The notes under the pieces: generated by a model
What the model was told of the DNA's origin: nothing
Databases searched by the model: none
The model's input: the letters and a program-made list of their open reading frames with translations, nothing else
From: Blastococcus sp. TF02-8
Lineage (GTDB): Bacteria > Actinomycetota > Actinomycetes > Mycobacteriales > Geodermatophilaceae
Reading direction: 5' to 3'
DNA length: 64,000 nt
NCBI RefSeq assembly: GCF_003319175.1
Contig: NZ_QOHK01000001.1
Coordinates: 124,001 to 188,000 of the forward strand
Shown here: in pieces, positions 9,810-18,467 of the stretch
Layout of the letters: each line of letters starts with the position of its first letter
Position numbering within the stretch: the stretch's first letter is position 1
Made by a program: the position numbers and the translations under genes

Positions 9810-9851
9810 CGCCGGATCGCCGGTCGCCGCCCAGCGCGCCAGGATCGGCGG

Positions 9852-10847
9852 GTGCCCTCTCGCCGCGCCGCGCTCGCGGCGCTCGCCGTCCTCCTGGTCG
9901 CGGGGTGCTCGGCCGGCACCTCGCCGGAGGAGGGCGCGCGTCCCGGCGCCGCCGAGCCGGGCGACTCGCCCGTCCCCGACCGCTCCCCCGCGGGCACGGT
10001 CAGCGAGCTGGCGCCCGGGCCCGAGGGCATGGTGCTCGACGCGGCCACCGGCCTGCTCGCGGTCGCCGTGCGCGAGCCGAACCGGCTGCTGCTGGTCGAC
10101 GCCGCGACGCAGGCCGTCGTCCGCGAGGTGCCCTTGCCCGGGCACGCCCGGCACCTGCAGCTCGCCGCTCCCGGTGGCCCGGTGCTGGTGCCGGCGGAGG
10201 ACTCCGACAGCTACCTGGAGGTGGCGCTGCCCGGCGGCGAGGTGCGCTGCACCCAGGTCGGCGAGTACCCGCACGACGCGGCTCGCGTGGCGTCGGGCGA
10301 GACGCTGGTGGCCGACGAGCTGGGTGGCACGCTCTCCGTCGTCCGGGACGGCGAGGTCCTCGCCACGCTGACCGACCAGACCCAGCCCGGTGGCATCGCC
10401 GCCGTCGGGGATCTCGCCGGAGTGGTCGACGTCGGCGCCTTCACCCTCACCACCTACGACGTCCCGGAGGCCGAGCGGCTGTCGTCGGTCGACGCCGGAG
10501 CCGGTCCCACGCACGTGGTCGCCGACGACCGGGACCGCCTCCTGGTCGCCGACACCCGGGGCGACGGCGTGCTGGTGTTCGCCGCCGACCCCCTCGAGAA
10601 GGTGGACGCCCACCGGCTGCCCGGTACGCCCTACGGGCTGGCCTTCGATCCGGTCCGACACGTGCTCTGGGTGAGCCTGACCGCCCGCAACGAGGTCGTC
10701 GGCCTCGCGACCGACGGGCCGCGGCTCCGGGAGGTCGCCCGCTTCCCCACCGTTCGGCAGCCCAACAGCGTGGCGGTCGATCCTCGCGACGGCCGGGTGT
10801 TCGTGGCCGGCCGGACGACCGGGGAGCTCCAGACGATCCGGCCCTGA
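9852..10847 (+). CDS. YncE-like beta-propeller lipoprotein
   Basis: 331 residues with a lipoprotein signal peptide: basic MPSRR, hydrophobic core AALAALAVLLVAG, and lipobox LVAGCSAG. The mature part holds repeated beta-propeller blades of the NHL/YncE kind, with recurring patterns such as GMVLDAATGLLAVAVREPNRLLLVD and AVDPRDGRVFVAGR. It is probably surface-anchored. Ligand unknown. The start is a GTG at 9852. Confidence 0.8.
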   Translation: MPSRRAALAALAVLLVAGCSAGTSPEEGARPGAAEPGDSPVPDRSPAGTVSELAPGPEGMVLDAATGLLAVAVREPNRLLLVDAATQAVVREVPLPGHARHLQLAAPGGPVLVPAEDSDSYLEVALPGGEVRCTQVGEYPHDAARVASGETLVADELGGTLSVVRDGEVLATLTDQTQPGGIAAVGDLAGVVDVGAFTLTTYDVPEAERLSSVDAGAGPTHVVADDRDRLLVADTRGDGVLVFAADPLEKVDAHRLPGTPYGLAFDPVRHVLWVSLTARNEVVGLATDGPRLREVARFPTVRQPNSVAVDPRDGRVFVAGRTTGELQTIRP

Positions 10848-10869
10848 CCCCCGGCCGGCGGGGTCAGGG
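10842..10869. terminator. bidirectional terminator between convergent genes
   Basis: CCCTGACCCC at 10842-10851 pairs perfectly with GGGGTCAGGG at 10860-10869 around an 8-nt loop. It spans the stops of the convergent genes on either side. Confidence 0.7.
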
Positions 10870-11154
10870 TGCGGACGCCCTCCGGTGGACGACGATCCGC
10901 AGCGCCACGACCAGTCCCGCACCGACGAGCAGCACGGTGAGCCCGCCCCCGTGCCGCGCCACCCAGGCGAGGGCCAGCACCGGAGCGCCGGCGACCAGGC
11001 CCAGGAGCAGGCCCCGCAGGAGCCGCAGCCATGCCGGCGCGCGGGACTCGTACCCCTCGACGACGGACGCAGGCACCCCGGCGGCCGCGGCCCAGCGGGC
11101 GACGGCGGCGTCGGCCGCGGTCGGCGGCGTCGTCCCGGATCTCACCGGCCCCAC
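10864..11154 (-). CDS. small membrane protein, function unknown
   Basis: 96 residues. A soluble N-terminal helix-rich part (about 1-44) is followed by two closely spaced transmembrane segments (LLLGLVAGAPVLALAWVA and LTVLLVGAGLVVALRIVV) and a basic end HRRASAP. No family recognised. Convergent with the propeller lipoprotein gene across a shared terminator. Confidence 0.6.
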   Translation of the reverse strand: MGPVRSGTTPPTAADAAVARWAAAAGVPASVVEGYESRAPAWLRLLRGLLLGLVAGAPVLALAWVARHGGGLTVLLVGAGLVVALRIVVHRRASAP

Positions 11155-11212
11155 GATGACCGAGAGTGAGCACGGGGGCAGCTCGGAGCGGGAGATTCAC
11201 CCGGCTGGGCGC

Positions 11213-11485
11213 TCAGGCCCGGACGTCGTCCTCGTCCACCGGGACATCGGCCGCCTGCTCGAGCACGTCGGCGTCGTCCGCCTCCCGGTCCCCCACCGGG
11301 CCGGGCGGGGTGCCGGCCTCCCCGGGGCGCGCGGACAGCTGCTGCTCCAGCGCGTCGGCCTCGGGTACGCCCGCGGCGGGAGCGCTGGCCTCGGCGGCGC
11401 TGGTCACCGCCGGTGGGTCCAGGAGTGCCTCCTGCTCCGCACGGTCGGCGTCGGGCACGTCGCTGGAGATGCCGGGGTCGGTCAC
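11213..11485 (-). CDS. small acidic protein with three EADxxEQ-type repeats
   Basis: 90 residues, strongly acidic and rich in Ala and Pro, with no hydrophobic segment. A motif recurs three times: PDADRAEQ, PEADALEQ and DDADVLEQ, spaced about 30 residues apart. The GTG start at 11485 is preceded by GGGGAG at good spacing, which is why the longer frame was not used. Small acidic proteins with this motif are common and uncharacterised in actinobacteria. It is probably disordered. Function unknown. Confidence 0.6.
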   Translation of the reverse strand: MTDPGISSDVPDADRAEQEALLDPPAVTSAAEASAPAAGVPEADALEQQLSARPGEAGTPPGPVGDREADDADVLEQAADVPVDEDDVRA

Positions 11486-11618
11486 GTCGTCTCCCCTCGG
11501 AGTGCAGGTCAGGTCGTCTCCATCGTGCCGGTCCCCCGGCCGGCCGGCAGGACGGGATCGTGTGACCGAGGCGACGATCCCGTGACCACCCGGCGAAATC
11601 CGGGCACAATCGACGGTG

Positions 11619-11822
11619 ATGGACACGCCCGGGGACTACGAGTTCGCGCCGCTGCGGATCCCTCCGGGTACGTCCCGGTCCGCGGCCGCGACCATGCTGA
11701 GCCTGCAGTCCGACATCGGCGGCTGGGAACTCGCCCGCCTGCAGCTGCACGCCGACGGCACGCGCAAGGTGATCCTGCGCCGCCGCGCCCGCCTCTCCTA
11801 CCTGCCCAAGCCGGTCGTCTAG
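11619..11822 (+). CDS. DUF5703 family protein
   Basis: 67 residues: MDTPGDYEFAPLRIPPGTSR, then WELARLQLHADGTRKVILRR, then a basic tail. The pattern of YEFAPLxIPPGTSR followed by GxWELARxxLxADGxRKVxLRR fits the DUF5703 family of very small actinobacterial proteins. Start is the ATG at 11619; a GTG directly before it is also possible. Function unknown. Confidence 0.75.
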   Translation: MDTPGDYEFAPLRIPPGTSRSAAATMLSLQSDIGGWELARLQLHADGTRKVILRRRARLSYLPKPVV

Positions 11823-11838
11823 CCGCGAGGCGGACCGC

Positions 11839-12660
11839 TCACCGCCAGTGCGGTGGCCGCTCCAGGACGGCCGGGAGGCGCGTGCCCACGTCCCCCCGGG
11901 CGGCGGTCACCTGCGGCCGGGTGAGGAAGAGGCAGCGGCTCAGGTCCGCGCCCCGGACGTCGGCCGCTCGCAGGTCGGCGCCGAGCAGGTCGGCCGACCC
12001 CAGGTCGACGCCCCGCAGGTCCACGCCGATCAGGTAGGCGCCCCGCAGGTCGGCGTCGCGCAGTGCGGTCCGGCGGAGGTCCCGGCCCATCAGATCGGCA
12101 CCGCGGCGATCGGGGGCTCCGCGGCCGCGCACGAGCCGGCTCACCCGGCCCAGCAACTCCCCCACCGGAGCCCGGTGGGCACCGACGTCGAGGGCGGCCA
12201 GCTCGTCGGCCCCGCACCCGGTCAGCTCCTCGATCACGCGGCGGTGGGTCGCGGCCTCAGCGTGCAGCGGCGCCGCGTCCGGAAGCGCCAGCACCTCGGC
12301 CAGGTACCACAGCGCCTCGTGCAGCTGCCGCACGACCGGCAGGACGGCGAACTGCTGCCGGGCCAGCACCGGGGACTCCCGCCAGCTCCGCCCGCCGGAG
12401 GTGGTCTGGGTGATGTGCTGGCCGGCGCCGAAGCAGTCGAAGACGGTGCACCCGGGGAATCCCCGCTCGCGGAGTTCCGCGTGGATGCCGCACCGGAAGT
12501 CGCCGGCCAGGTGGACGCACGCCGTGCCGGCCGGCTTGTCGATCGCGAAGTCGGCGGACGCGGCGAAGGCCGGGGCCACGCAGCACAGCCCCGCGCAGCG
12601 CGAGCAGTCCGCCCGCAGATGGGCGCGGTCGTCGAGCAACGGCAGCGGATCGGACGGCAT
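11839..12660 (-). CDS. CxxCxxCC cluster protein with pentapeptide repeats
   Basis: 273 residues. The N-terminal part has CSRCAGLCCVAPAF (residues about 19-32), the YkgJ-like metal-chelating cluster, then further cysteines in CVHLAGDFRCGIH and CTVFDCFGAG. The C-terminal part (about 185-255) is a pentapeptide-repeat right-handed helix, with units such as ADLMG, RDLRR, ADLRG, VDLRG, ADLLG and ADVRG. Joining a probable iron/zinc-binding module to a pentapeptide helix is known in actinobacteria but of unknown function. Convergent with the DUF5703 gene. Confidence 0.8.
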   Translation of the reverse strand: MPSDPLPLLDDRAHLRADCSRCAGLCCVAPAFAASADFAIDKPAGTACVHLAGDFRCGIHAELRERGFPGCTVFDCFGAGQHITQTTSGGRSWRESPVLARQQFAVLPVVRQLHEALWYLAEVLALPDAAPLHAEAATHRRVIEELTGCGADELAALDVGAHRAPVGELLGRVSRLVRGRGAPDRRGADLMGRDLRRTALRDADLRGAYLIGVDLRGVDLGSADLLGADLRAADVRGADLSRCLFLTRPQVTAARGDVGTRLPAVLERPPHWR

Positions 12661-12699
12661 GGCGGGGACCAGGTTAGGCGCCGGCCCCCGCCGTCCGGC

Positions 12700-13656
12700 T
12701 CAGGGAACGAGGACGACCTTGCCGACCGTGTCGCGCGAGGCCAGCTTGAGCAGCGCCTGCGGGGCCTGGCCCAGCGGCAGCACCTCGCCGACGAGCGGGT
12801 CGACCTTCCCCTGCTCGACCAGCTCGACGAGCCGCTCGTGGGTCTCGGTGAACACCGACGGGTCGTACTTGCGGTACAGACCCCAGTGCAGGCCCACGAC
12901 GCTGTAGTTCTTGACCAGCAGGTGGTTGGCCGGCGCCTCGGGGATGCGGCCGCTGGTGAATCCGACGACGACGAGGCGGCCCTCGAACGCGATGCACTTG
13001 CGCGACTTGTCGAAGACGTCCCCGCCGACCGGGTCGTAGACGACGTCGGCGCCGCGGCCGCCGGTCACCTCCTTGACGATCGGGACGAAGTCCTCGGTCG
13101 TGTAGTCGATGACGTGGTCGGCGCCGAGCTGCGTGCACACCTCGGTCTTGCGCGACCCGCCCGCCGTGGCGATGACGGTGGCGCCGGCGGCCTTGCCCAG
13201 CTGGATCGCCGCCGTTCCCACGCCCCCGGCACCGGCGTGGACCAGCAGGGTCTCCCCCGCCTGCAGGTGCGCGCGACGGTGCAGGCCGACGTAGCCGGTC
13301 TGGTAGGTGAGGTACAGCGAGGCGGCCTTCTCGTCGGACATCGAGTCGGGCACCGGGAAGGCGGCCGCCGCGTCCATGAGCGCGTACTCGGCGAACGCTC
13401 CCGGGCCGCCGGCAGGCGAGCCGATGACCCGCTGGCCGGTCTCCACGATCTCGCCGCACAGCTCGACACCCGGGGTGTAGGGCAGCGGCGGCTTCTCCTG
13501 GTACATGCCCATCGCCATGAGCACGTCGGGGAAGTTCAGGGCGGCCGCCCGCACCTTGACCAGCACCTGCCCCTCGCCGGGCGTGGGCCGGTCGACCTCG
13601 TCGAAGGACATGACCTGGGAGGGGTCGCCGAGCTCGTGGACCCGCCATGCGCGCAT
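12700..13656 (-). CDS. NADPH:quinone oxidoreductase family protein
   Basis: 318-residue medium-chain dehydrogenase/reductase of the zinc-free quinone reductase group. N-terminal GroES-like domain has AAALNFPDVLMAMGMYQ; the nucleotide-binding motif is LVHAGAGGVGTAAIQLGK; the C-terminal end is TVGKVVLVP. No catalytic zinc ligands are seen. It probably reduces quinones or enoyl/enone substrates with NADPH. Start ATG at 13656. The gene stands alone, divergent from the methyltransferase. Confidence 0.88.
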   Translation of the reverse strand: MRAWRVHELGDPSQVMSFDEVDRPTPGEGQVLVKVRAAALNFPDVLMAMGMYQEKPPLPYTPGVELCGEIVETGQRVIGSPAGGPGAFAEYALMDAAAAFPVPDSMSDEKAASLYLTYQTGYVGLHRRAHLQAGETLLVHAGAGGVGTAAIQLGKAAGATVIATAGGSRKTEVCTQLGADHVIDYTTEDFVPIVKEVTGGRGADVVYDPVGGDVFDKSRKCIAFEGRLVVVGFTSGRIPEAPANHLLVKNYSVVGLHWGLYRKYDPSVFTETHERLVELVEQGKVDPLVGEVLPLGQAPQALLKLASRDTVGKVVLVP

Positions 13657-13790
13657 GCCCGCGACCTTGCCAGACGTGCCGTGACCGCCGTCACCGGGGT
13701 TGCCCGCTCGCCTCGCCGTGGGGCGCGGGACGTGTCAGGGTGCGCAGCGGACGGTCGCCCCCCGCGCGGTGACCCCGGGGAGGGGACCCG

Positions 13791-14363
13791 ATGCTCGACC
13801 ACCTGACCGACCGGCTGCGCTTCCTCGGTGCGTTCCTCGCCCACCCGCGGCAGGTGGGCGCCGTCCTGCCGACGTCGGCGACGGCGGTCCGCGCCATGCT
13901 CGACCCGGCCGACGTGTCCGGCGCGGAGCTGGTCGTGGAGCTGGGTGCGGGGACCGGCGCGCAGACGCAGGAGATCCTCGCGCGCATGAAGCCGGGCGCC
14001 CGCCTGGTGGGCTTCGAGATCGACCCGCGCCTGGCCCAGCTGCTCACCGAGCGCTTCCACGACCCGCGGGTGCAGGTCGTGTGCGACTCCGCGGAGAACC
14101 TCGCCGACCACCTGGGCGGGGCTGCGGCGGACGTGATCGTCTCCGCGCTCCCCTACACCTCGCTGGACCAGCGGCTGCGGCAACGGATCCTCGACGTGCT
14201 GCCCGGGGCGCTGGCACCGGACGGCACCGTCGTCGTCATCCAGTACTCGCCGCTGATGCTCGCCGACTTCCGCAAGCGGTTCCGCGCGGTGCACTGGCGG
14301 GTCACCCCGTGGAACGTGCCGCCGGCCTTCCTCTTCGCCTGCCGCGGGCCGATCTCCGGCTGA
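13791..14363 (+). CDS. PmtA-like SAM-dependent methyltransferase
   Basis: 190-residue class I methyltransferase. It begins RLRFLGAFLAHPRQVGAVLPTS, typical of the phospholipid N-methyltransferase / rRNA dimethylase-like group. The SAM motif is VVELGAGTGAQTQEIL, with acidic FEID as motif II and VSALPYTS as motif IV. It may methylate a lipid headgroup. Activity on phosphatidylethanolamine is possible but unproven. Start ATG at 13791 after GGGGAGGGGACCCG. Confidence 0.78.
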   Translation: MLDHLTDRLRFLGAFLAHPRQVGAVLPTSATAVRAMLDPADVSGAELVVELGAGTGAQTQEILARMKPGARLVGFEIDPRLAQLLTERFHDPRVQVVCDSAENLADHLGGAAADVIVSALPYTSLDQRLRQRILDVLPGALAPDGTVVVIQYSPLMLADFRKRFRAVHWRVTPWNVPPAFLFACRGPISG

Positions 14364-14369
14364 GCCGCG

Positions 14370-15173
14370 TCAGCGCATCGACGGCGGGCGCAGCGCCTCC
14401 GGGACGACGGCGGTCTCGCCGGCCTCGGTGCGCGCGGCGGGCACGCCCTTGAACTTGTACGGCACGGTGCCCACGCCGGGCTGGATCACGTAGGCCGCAC
14501 CGGGCTCACCGGACTCCCAGGCCATGATCATCGCGTCGGCGACCTCCTCGGCGGTGAGCACCGGGAAGCCAGCGGCGGTGAACTGGTCGCGGATCCGGTC
14601 GATGATCGCCGTGTCGGCGAACCCGGGGCAGATCGCGGTGATCGTCGTCCCCTCGGCGGTCAGGCGAGGCGCCATGGACCGCACGAACGCGATGGCGCCG
14701 CCCTTGGCGACGCTGTAGCCGGGGTCGGTCGCCATCGGCGAGAGCCCGGCGAGCGACGCCGTCACCACGATGGCCCCTCCCCCGGCCCGCTGGATCGCCG
14801 GGCGGGCCGCCGCCACGCCGTAGACCACGCCGAACAGGTCGATCTCGACCACGCGCATGAACTCCTCGAGGTCGAGGACGTCGTCGCTCTTCGCGGCAGA
14901 GATACCGGCGTTGAGGTAGGCGGCGTCGAGCCGGCCGTGATCGGCCTCGATCCGCGCCACGAGTGCCTCGTTCGCGGCGCGGTCGGTGACGTCGAGGACG
15001 GCGAACTCGCAGCCCAGGTCGGCGGCGACCTGACGGTTGCGTTCGCTGTCGAGGTCGGCGAGGACGACGGTGACCTCGCGCTCGCGCAGCTTCTTGGCCA
15101 GGGCGCGGCCGAAGCCACCGCACCCTCCGGTGATCAGCGCGACGGAACCGGGGCCGGGAGTGTTCTGGGTCAC
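14370..15173 (-). CDS. short-chain dehydrogenase/reductase
   Basis: 267-residue classical SDR. Cofactor motif is TGGCGGFG, the core motif LNAGIS, the catalytic Ser is in VVTASLAG, and YSVAKGG supplies Tyr and Lys. Acidic LADLDS after beta-2 suggests NAD(H) preference. It has a C-terminal extension ending in EALRPPSMR. Substrate unknown. The start is a GTG at 15173, 8 bp from the stop of the M20 peptidase gene on the same strand, so they may be co-transcribed. Confidence 0.87.
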   Translation of the reverse strand: MTQNTPGPGSVALITGGCGGFGRALAKKLREREVTVVLADLDSERNRQVAADLGCEFAVLDVTDRAANEALVARIEADHGRLDAAYLNAGISAAKSDDVLDLEEFMRVVEIDLFGVVYGVAAARPAIQRAGGGAIVVTASLAGLSPMATDPGYSVAKGGAIAFVRSMAPRLTAEGTTITAICPGFADTAIIDRIRDQFTAAGFPVLTAEEVADAMIMAWESGEPGAAYVIQPGVGTVPYKFKGVPAARTEAGETAVVPEALRPPSMR

Positions 15174-15180
15174 CCCGCCA

Positions 15181-16521
15181 TCATGCCGAGCGCAGGAAGC
15201 GGTCGAGCACCCGGATGCCGAACGTCAGCGACTCGACCGGCACCCGTTCGTCGATGCCGTGGAACAGCGCGGCGAAGTCCAGGTCCGGTGGCAGGCGCAG
15301 CGGCGAGAACCCGAAGCACCGCATGCCCAGGCGCTGGAAGCTCTTGGCGTCGGTGCCGCCGCTCATCGTGAACGGCACCGGACGTGCGCCGGCGTCCTCC
15401 TCCTTGAGCGCGGCGACCATCTGGTCGACCAGCGGGCCGTCGAACGTCGTCTCCACCGCGGGGTTGTGCACCAGCCACTCGCGCCGCACGCCCTCGCCCA
15501 GCAGGGCGTCGAGCTGCCGCTCGTACTCCTCCTCCTGGCCGTAGAGGAAGCGGCCGTCGACGGTCGCGCTCGCGGTGCCGGGGACGACGTTGGCCTTGTA
15601 GCCGGCCTGGAGCATCGTGGGGTTGGCGGTGTTGCGCAGCGCCGCGCCGATCATCCGGCTGAGGCTGCCGAGGCGGGCCAGGGCGACCTCCGGCTCGGCG
15701 GGGTCGATCTCGATGCCGTAGGCGTCCTCGACCGCGGCGATGAACTCGCGCATTGGCGGTGTGAGGGTGAGCGGGAACCGGTGGTTGCCGACGCGCGCGA
15801 CGGCCTCGGCCAACCGGGTGACGGCGTTGTCGTCGTGCACGAAGGAGCCGTGACCGGGCTTGCCGCCGACGGTCAGCCGCATCCAGCCCATGCCCTTCTC
15901 CGCGGTCTGCACGAGGTAGAGGCGCAGGTCGTCGCGGACGGTGATGCTGAAGCCGCCGACCTCGCTGATCGCCTCGGTGCAGTCGGCGAACAGGTCGGGG
16001 TGCTCGTCGACCATGAAGTGCGCGCCGAGCCCGCCGCCGGCCTCCTCGTCGGCGAGGAAGGCCAGCACGATGTCCCGCTCGGGCTGCACGCCGGTGCGGG
16101 CCCAGTCCCGGACCAGTGCCAGGACCATGCAGTCCATGTCCTTCATGTCGACCGCGCCGCGGCCCCAGATGTAGCCGTCCCGCTCCTCGCCGGAGAACGG
16201 GTGCACGCTCCACTCGGCCGGATCGGCGGGGACGACGTCGAGGTGCCCGTGCACCAGCAGCGCGGGCCTCGACCGGTCCCGCCCCGGGATGCGGGCCACC
16301 AGGCTCGCCCGACCGCGCTCGGACTCGAAGATCTGCGAGTCGATGCCGACCTCGTCGAGCTTGGCCGCCACCCACTCGGCGGCCTTCCGCTCGCCTGCGC
16401 TGGTGGCCGTCTCCCCGGTGTTGGTGCTGTCGATCCGGATCAGTTCGGAGAGCAGCTCGGCCACCTCGGCCTGCGCCCCGACGAGGGGTTCGACGGGGGG
16501 CTGCACGGTCGGCTCGGACAT
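15181..16521 (-). CDS. M20 family metallopeptidase
   Basis: 446 residues. Two-zinc hydrolase of the ArgE/DapE/CPG2 type. Metal-site motifs: LLVHGHLDVVP (His, with the catalytic Asp two residues on), GRGAVDMKD (bridging Asp), LADEEAGG (catalytic Glu pair), and a late FHGIDERV (His). The dimerisation domain contains GKPGHGSFVHDDNAV. It is probably a cytoplasmic dipeptidase or deacylase. Start ATG at 16521. Substrate not predictable. Confidence 0.9.
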   Translation of the reverse strand: MSEPTVQPPVEPLVGAQAEVAELLSELIRIDSTNTGETATSAGERKAAEWVAAKLDEVGIDSQIFESERGRASLVARIPGRDRSRPALLVHGHLDVVPADPAEWSVHPFSGEERDGYIWGRGAVDMKDMDCMVLALVRDWARTGVQPERDIVLAFLADEEAGGGLGAHFMVDEHPDLFADCTEAISEVGGFSITVRDDLRLYLVQTAEKGMGWMRLTVGGKPGHGSFVHDDNAVTRLAEAVARVGNHRFPLTLTPPMREFIAAVEDAYGIEIDPAEPEVALARLGSLSRMIGAALRNTANPTMLQAGYKANVVPGTASATVDGRFLYGQEEEYERQLDALLGEGVRREWLVHNPAVETTFDGPLVDQMVAALKEEDAGARPVPFTMSGGTDAKSFQRLGMRCFGFSPLRLPPDLDFAALFHGIDERVPVESLTFGIRVLDRFLRSA

Positions 16522-16608
16522 GCCGGTGATCGTGCCACCGGGGGTGCGTGAACGCCGGGGACGCCTCCGTTATGCTTCTCCCTGACGCCCTCTGGGGCGC
16601 CGCACCTT

Positions 16609-16693
16609 GTCCGGGTGGCGGAATGGCAGACGCGCTAGCTTGAGGTGCTAGTGCCCTTTATCGGGCGTGGGGGTTCAAGTCCCCCCTCGGACA
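16609..16693 (+). tRNA. tRNA-Leu (anticodon GAG)
   Basis: 85-nt class II tRNA. The acceptor GTCCGGG pairs with CTCGGAC (one G-U), discriminator A, no encoded CCA. The anticodon stem CTAGC/GCTAG encloses TTGAGGT, giving anticodon GAG. It has a long variable arm (GCCC/GGGC) and T arm GGGGG-TTCAAGT-CCCCC. It serves as the likely integration site of the element whose integrase starts 100 bp beyond. Confidence 0.95.
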
Positions 16694-16700
16694 CTCGACC

Positions 16701-16734
16701 GCCCCGGCGTTCCTGCAGGTCAGGAGCCCGGGGC
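16701..16734 (+). terminator. hairpin downstream of tRNA-Leu
   Basis: GCCCCGG (16701-16707) pairs with CCGGGGC (16728-16734), with an inner TCCTG/CAGGA stem, followed by GTTTCC. It lies between the tRNA and the integrase 3' end and may stop transcription from both sides. Confidence 0.6.
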
Positions 16735-16796
16735 GTTTCCATGTCCGGGCCTGCGAGGCCCTCGTGATACCGCTTTGATACTTCGTGCACTTTCCG

Positions 16797-17999
16797 TCAG
16801 CCGTCGAGCAGCGCGGCGAACCGCTCGGCCGCCTCGCGGCCCATCCCGGGGTGTACGTGCTGGTAGACGGTGAGCGTGATCATGGCGCTCGCGTGACCGA
16901 GGCGCTCGGAGACGACCTTCACGGGAACGCCGTCGGCGAGCAGCAGCGTGGCGTGGGTGTGGCGCAGATCGTGCAGCCGGATCGCCGGCAGGTGGTCCTC
17001 GCCCAGCGCCTTGCGCGCACGTGCCAGCTGACCGGCGAAGCGGCGGGAGAACCGCTCCGGATGCCGGTGGCTGCCGTCGAGCCCGCTCAGCACGAGCGCG
17101 GAATCCCGGACCAGCTCGAGGGTTAACAGGCCGCGGGCCGCCCGGTAGTTGCGAAGCGCGGCCACCGTGCCCGCGTCGAGGTCGACGACCCGGGACTGTC
17201 CGGTCTTGGTCGGGCCCTCGACCAGCTGCTCGCCGGCGCTCTTGACCTTCACCACGCCGACGCTGCGACGCACCGCAAGCCTGCCGGCGTCCAGGTCGAC
17301 GTCCCGCCACCGGAGGGCCAGCGCCTCACCGCGGCGCATGCCGGTGGCCGCGAGCAGTCGCCAGCCCATCGCCAGGTCCCGGTCATCGGCCTCGGCCCAG
17401 GCCAGGAAGCGGTTGAGCTCGGCCGCGGTCCAGGCCTGCATCTCCGGGGGCCGAGCCTCTGACGGACTGGGTGGTGTCGCACGGTCAGTCGGGTTGACCG
17501 CGAGCCGCCCCTGTCTGACCGCATCGCTCAGGGCTGACCGCAGGATCGTGTAGACGTAGCGCACGGTGCGGGCCGACAGTCCACCCTGGCCGTCAGCTCG
17601 ACCGGACTCCTCGAGCTTCCGCATCCAGGCGTCGACCGCCGAGCCGGTGAGACGGGCAACCATGTGCTCACCGAGGTATGGGTCTATGTGCAGTCTGATG
17701 TTCTTCCGGTAGGACGACAGCGTCGAGGGGCTCAGCCGTTGCCCCTGGATCCACTCGGCGAGGTAGGCGTCGAGTCGCTGCTTCGACGGCTCGACCCACT
17801 CCCCCACTTCAGCCTTGCGGATCTCTGTCCGCAGCGCCCTCGCTGCCTCCTTGCGAGTCGTGAACCCCCGTTTGAGAACTACGCGCTTCGACCCGTCCTC
17901 GCGCTGGGCCGTGAACTTGATGAGGAAACGCGGACCCGCCTTGGTCTGGTACTCGCTGATTCCGCCCTCACCTGCCTGTCGCCGCCGTGGCTTGGCCAC
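16797..17999 (-). CDS. tyrosine site-specific integrase
   Basis: 400-residue phage/ICE-type integrase. Arm-binding N-terminal domain (about 1-60), core-binding SAM-like domain (about 65-170; LDAYLAEWIQGQRLSPSTLSSY), and a catalytic domain with TGMRRGEALALRW (Arg I), HDLRHTHAT (His/Arg), GHAS (His III) and the nucleophile Tyr in TVYQHVHPG. The 3' end faces tRNA-Leu, the normal arrangement for elements inserted into a tRNA 3' end. The start is a GTG at 17999. No excisionase or replication gene follows, so self-mobility is doubtful. Confidence 0.93.
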   Translation of the reverse strand: MAKPRRRQAGEGGISEYQTKAGPRFLIKFTAQREDGSKRVVLKRGFTTRKEAARALRTEIRKAEVGEWVEPSKQRLDAYLAEWIQGQRLSPSTLSSYRKNIRLHIDPYLGEHMVARLTGSAVDAWMRKLEESGRADGQGGLSARTVRYVYTILRSALSDAVRQGRLAVNPTDRATPPSPSEARPPEMQAWTAAELNRFLAWAEADDRDLAMGWRLLAATGMRRGEALALRWRDVDLDAGRLAVRRSVGVVKVKSAGEQLVEGPTKTGQSRVVDLDAGTVAALRNYRAARGLLTLELVRDSALVLSGLDGSHRHPERFSRRFAGQLARARKALGEDHLPAIRLHDLRHTHATLLLADGVPVKVVSERLGHASAMITLTVYQHVHPGMGREAAERFAALLDG

Positions 18000-18467
18000 A
18001 CCGACCTCCTGTCTCCGGTCCCGTCGAGTGATCCGACGTCACGACGCACGGGTCCACCGGAGACCGGTTAGGTCGCCGCCCTGGACTCCCGCTGTCGCGA
18101 GTAGGGCACGTCCGGCGTACTCCCGAAAGGAGACCTCCAGGTGACGAATCGCCCATCCGTGGACAGCACGCGGCCTGTGGATTCGGGTGTCTAGCCTCGA
18201 GCGGCACCGCAGACACCCGTCACCGGAGCATGACGCTGATTCTCCAGTTCTTCTCCGGTAGACCACTGGAGGGCGAGGTTCCGGGCCCGCCTCGAGCGCG
18301 CCTCTCCCCAACTCCACAGGGCCACGGCGCGGGACGCTCGGACTGACTCATCTCGAAACCTTGACGGTTGCTGTGAGTCACGGTTGGGTTGCGCCACTCG
18401 GCGCCCCACAGGGAGTCGATGGACGCGTCGGCAGATCGTCCGGCGCCTGCCTTAATGGAGCGCACAC
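18000..18467. other. gene-free stretch behind integrase
   Basis: About 470 bp between the integrase start and the LVIVD gene. Several overlapping short frames exist on the minus strand, but none resembles an excisionase or any known family and none has a good ribosome-binding site. It probably holds the integrase promoter and arm sites. Confidence 0.4.

Noticed and set aside
7830..10922. Open minus-strand frame of over 1000 codons opposite the helicase and lipoprotein genes
   Set aside because: Low-complexity Arg/Gly/His-rich translation with no domain; it is the mirror of two well-supported plus-strand genes, as expected in high-GC DNA.
18039..18465. Short overlapping minus-strand frames behind the integrase as possible excisionase
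   Set aside because: No helix-turn-helix pattern, no ribosome-binding sites, and mutually overlapping frames.
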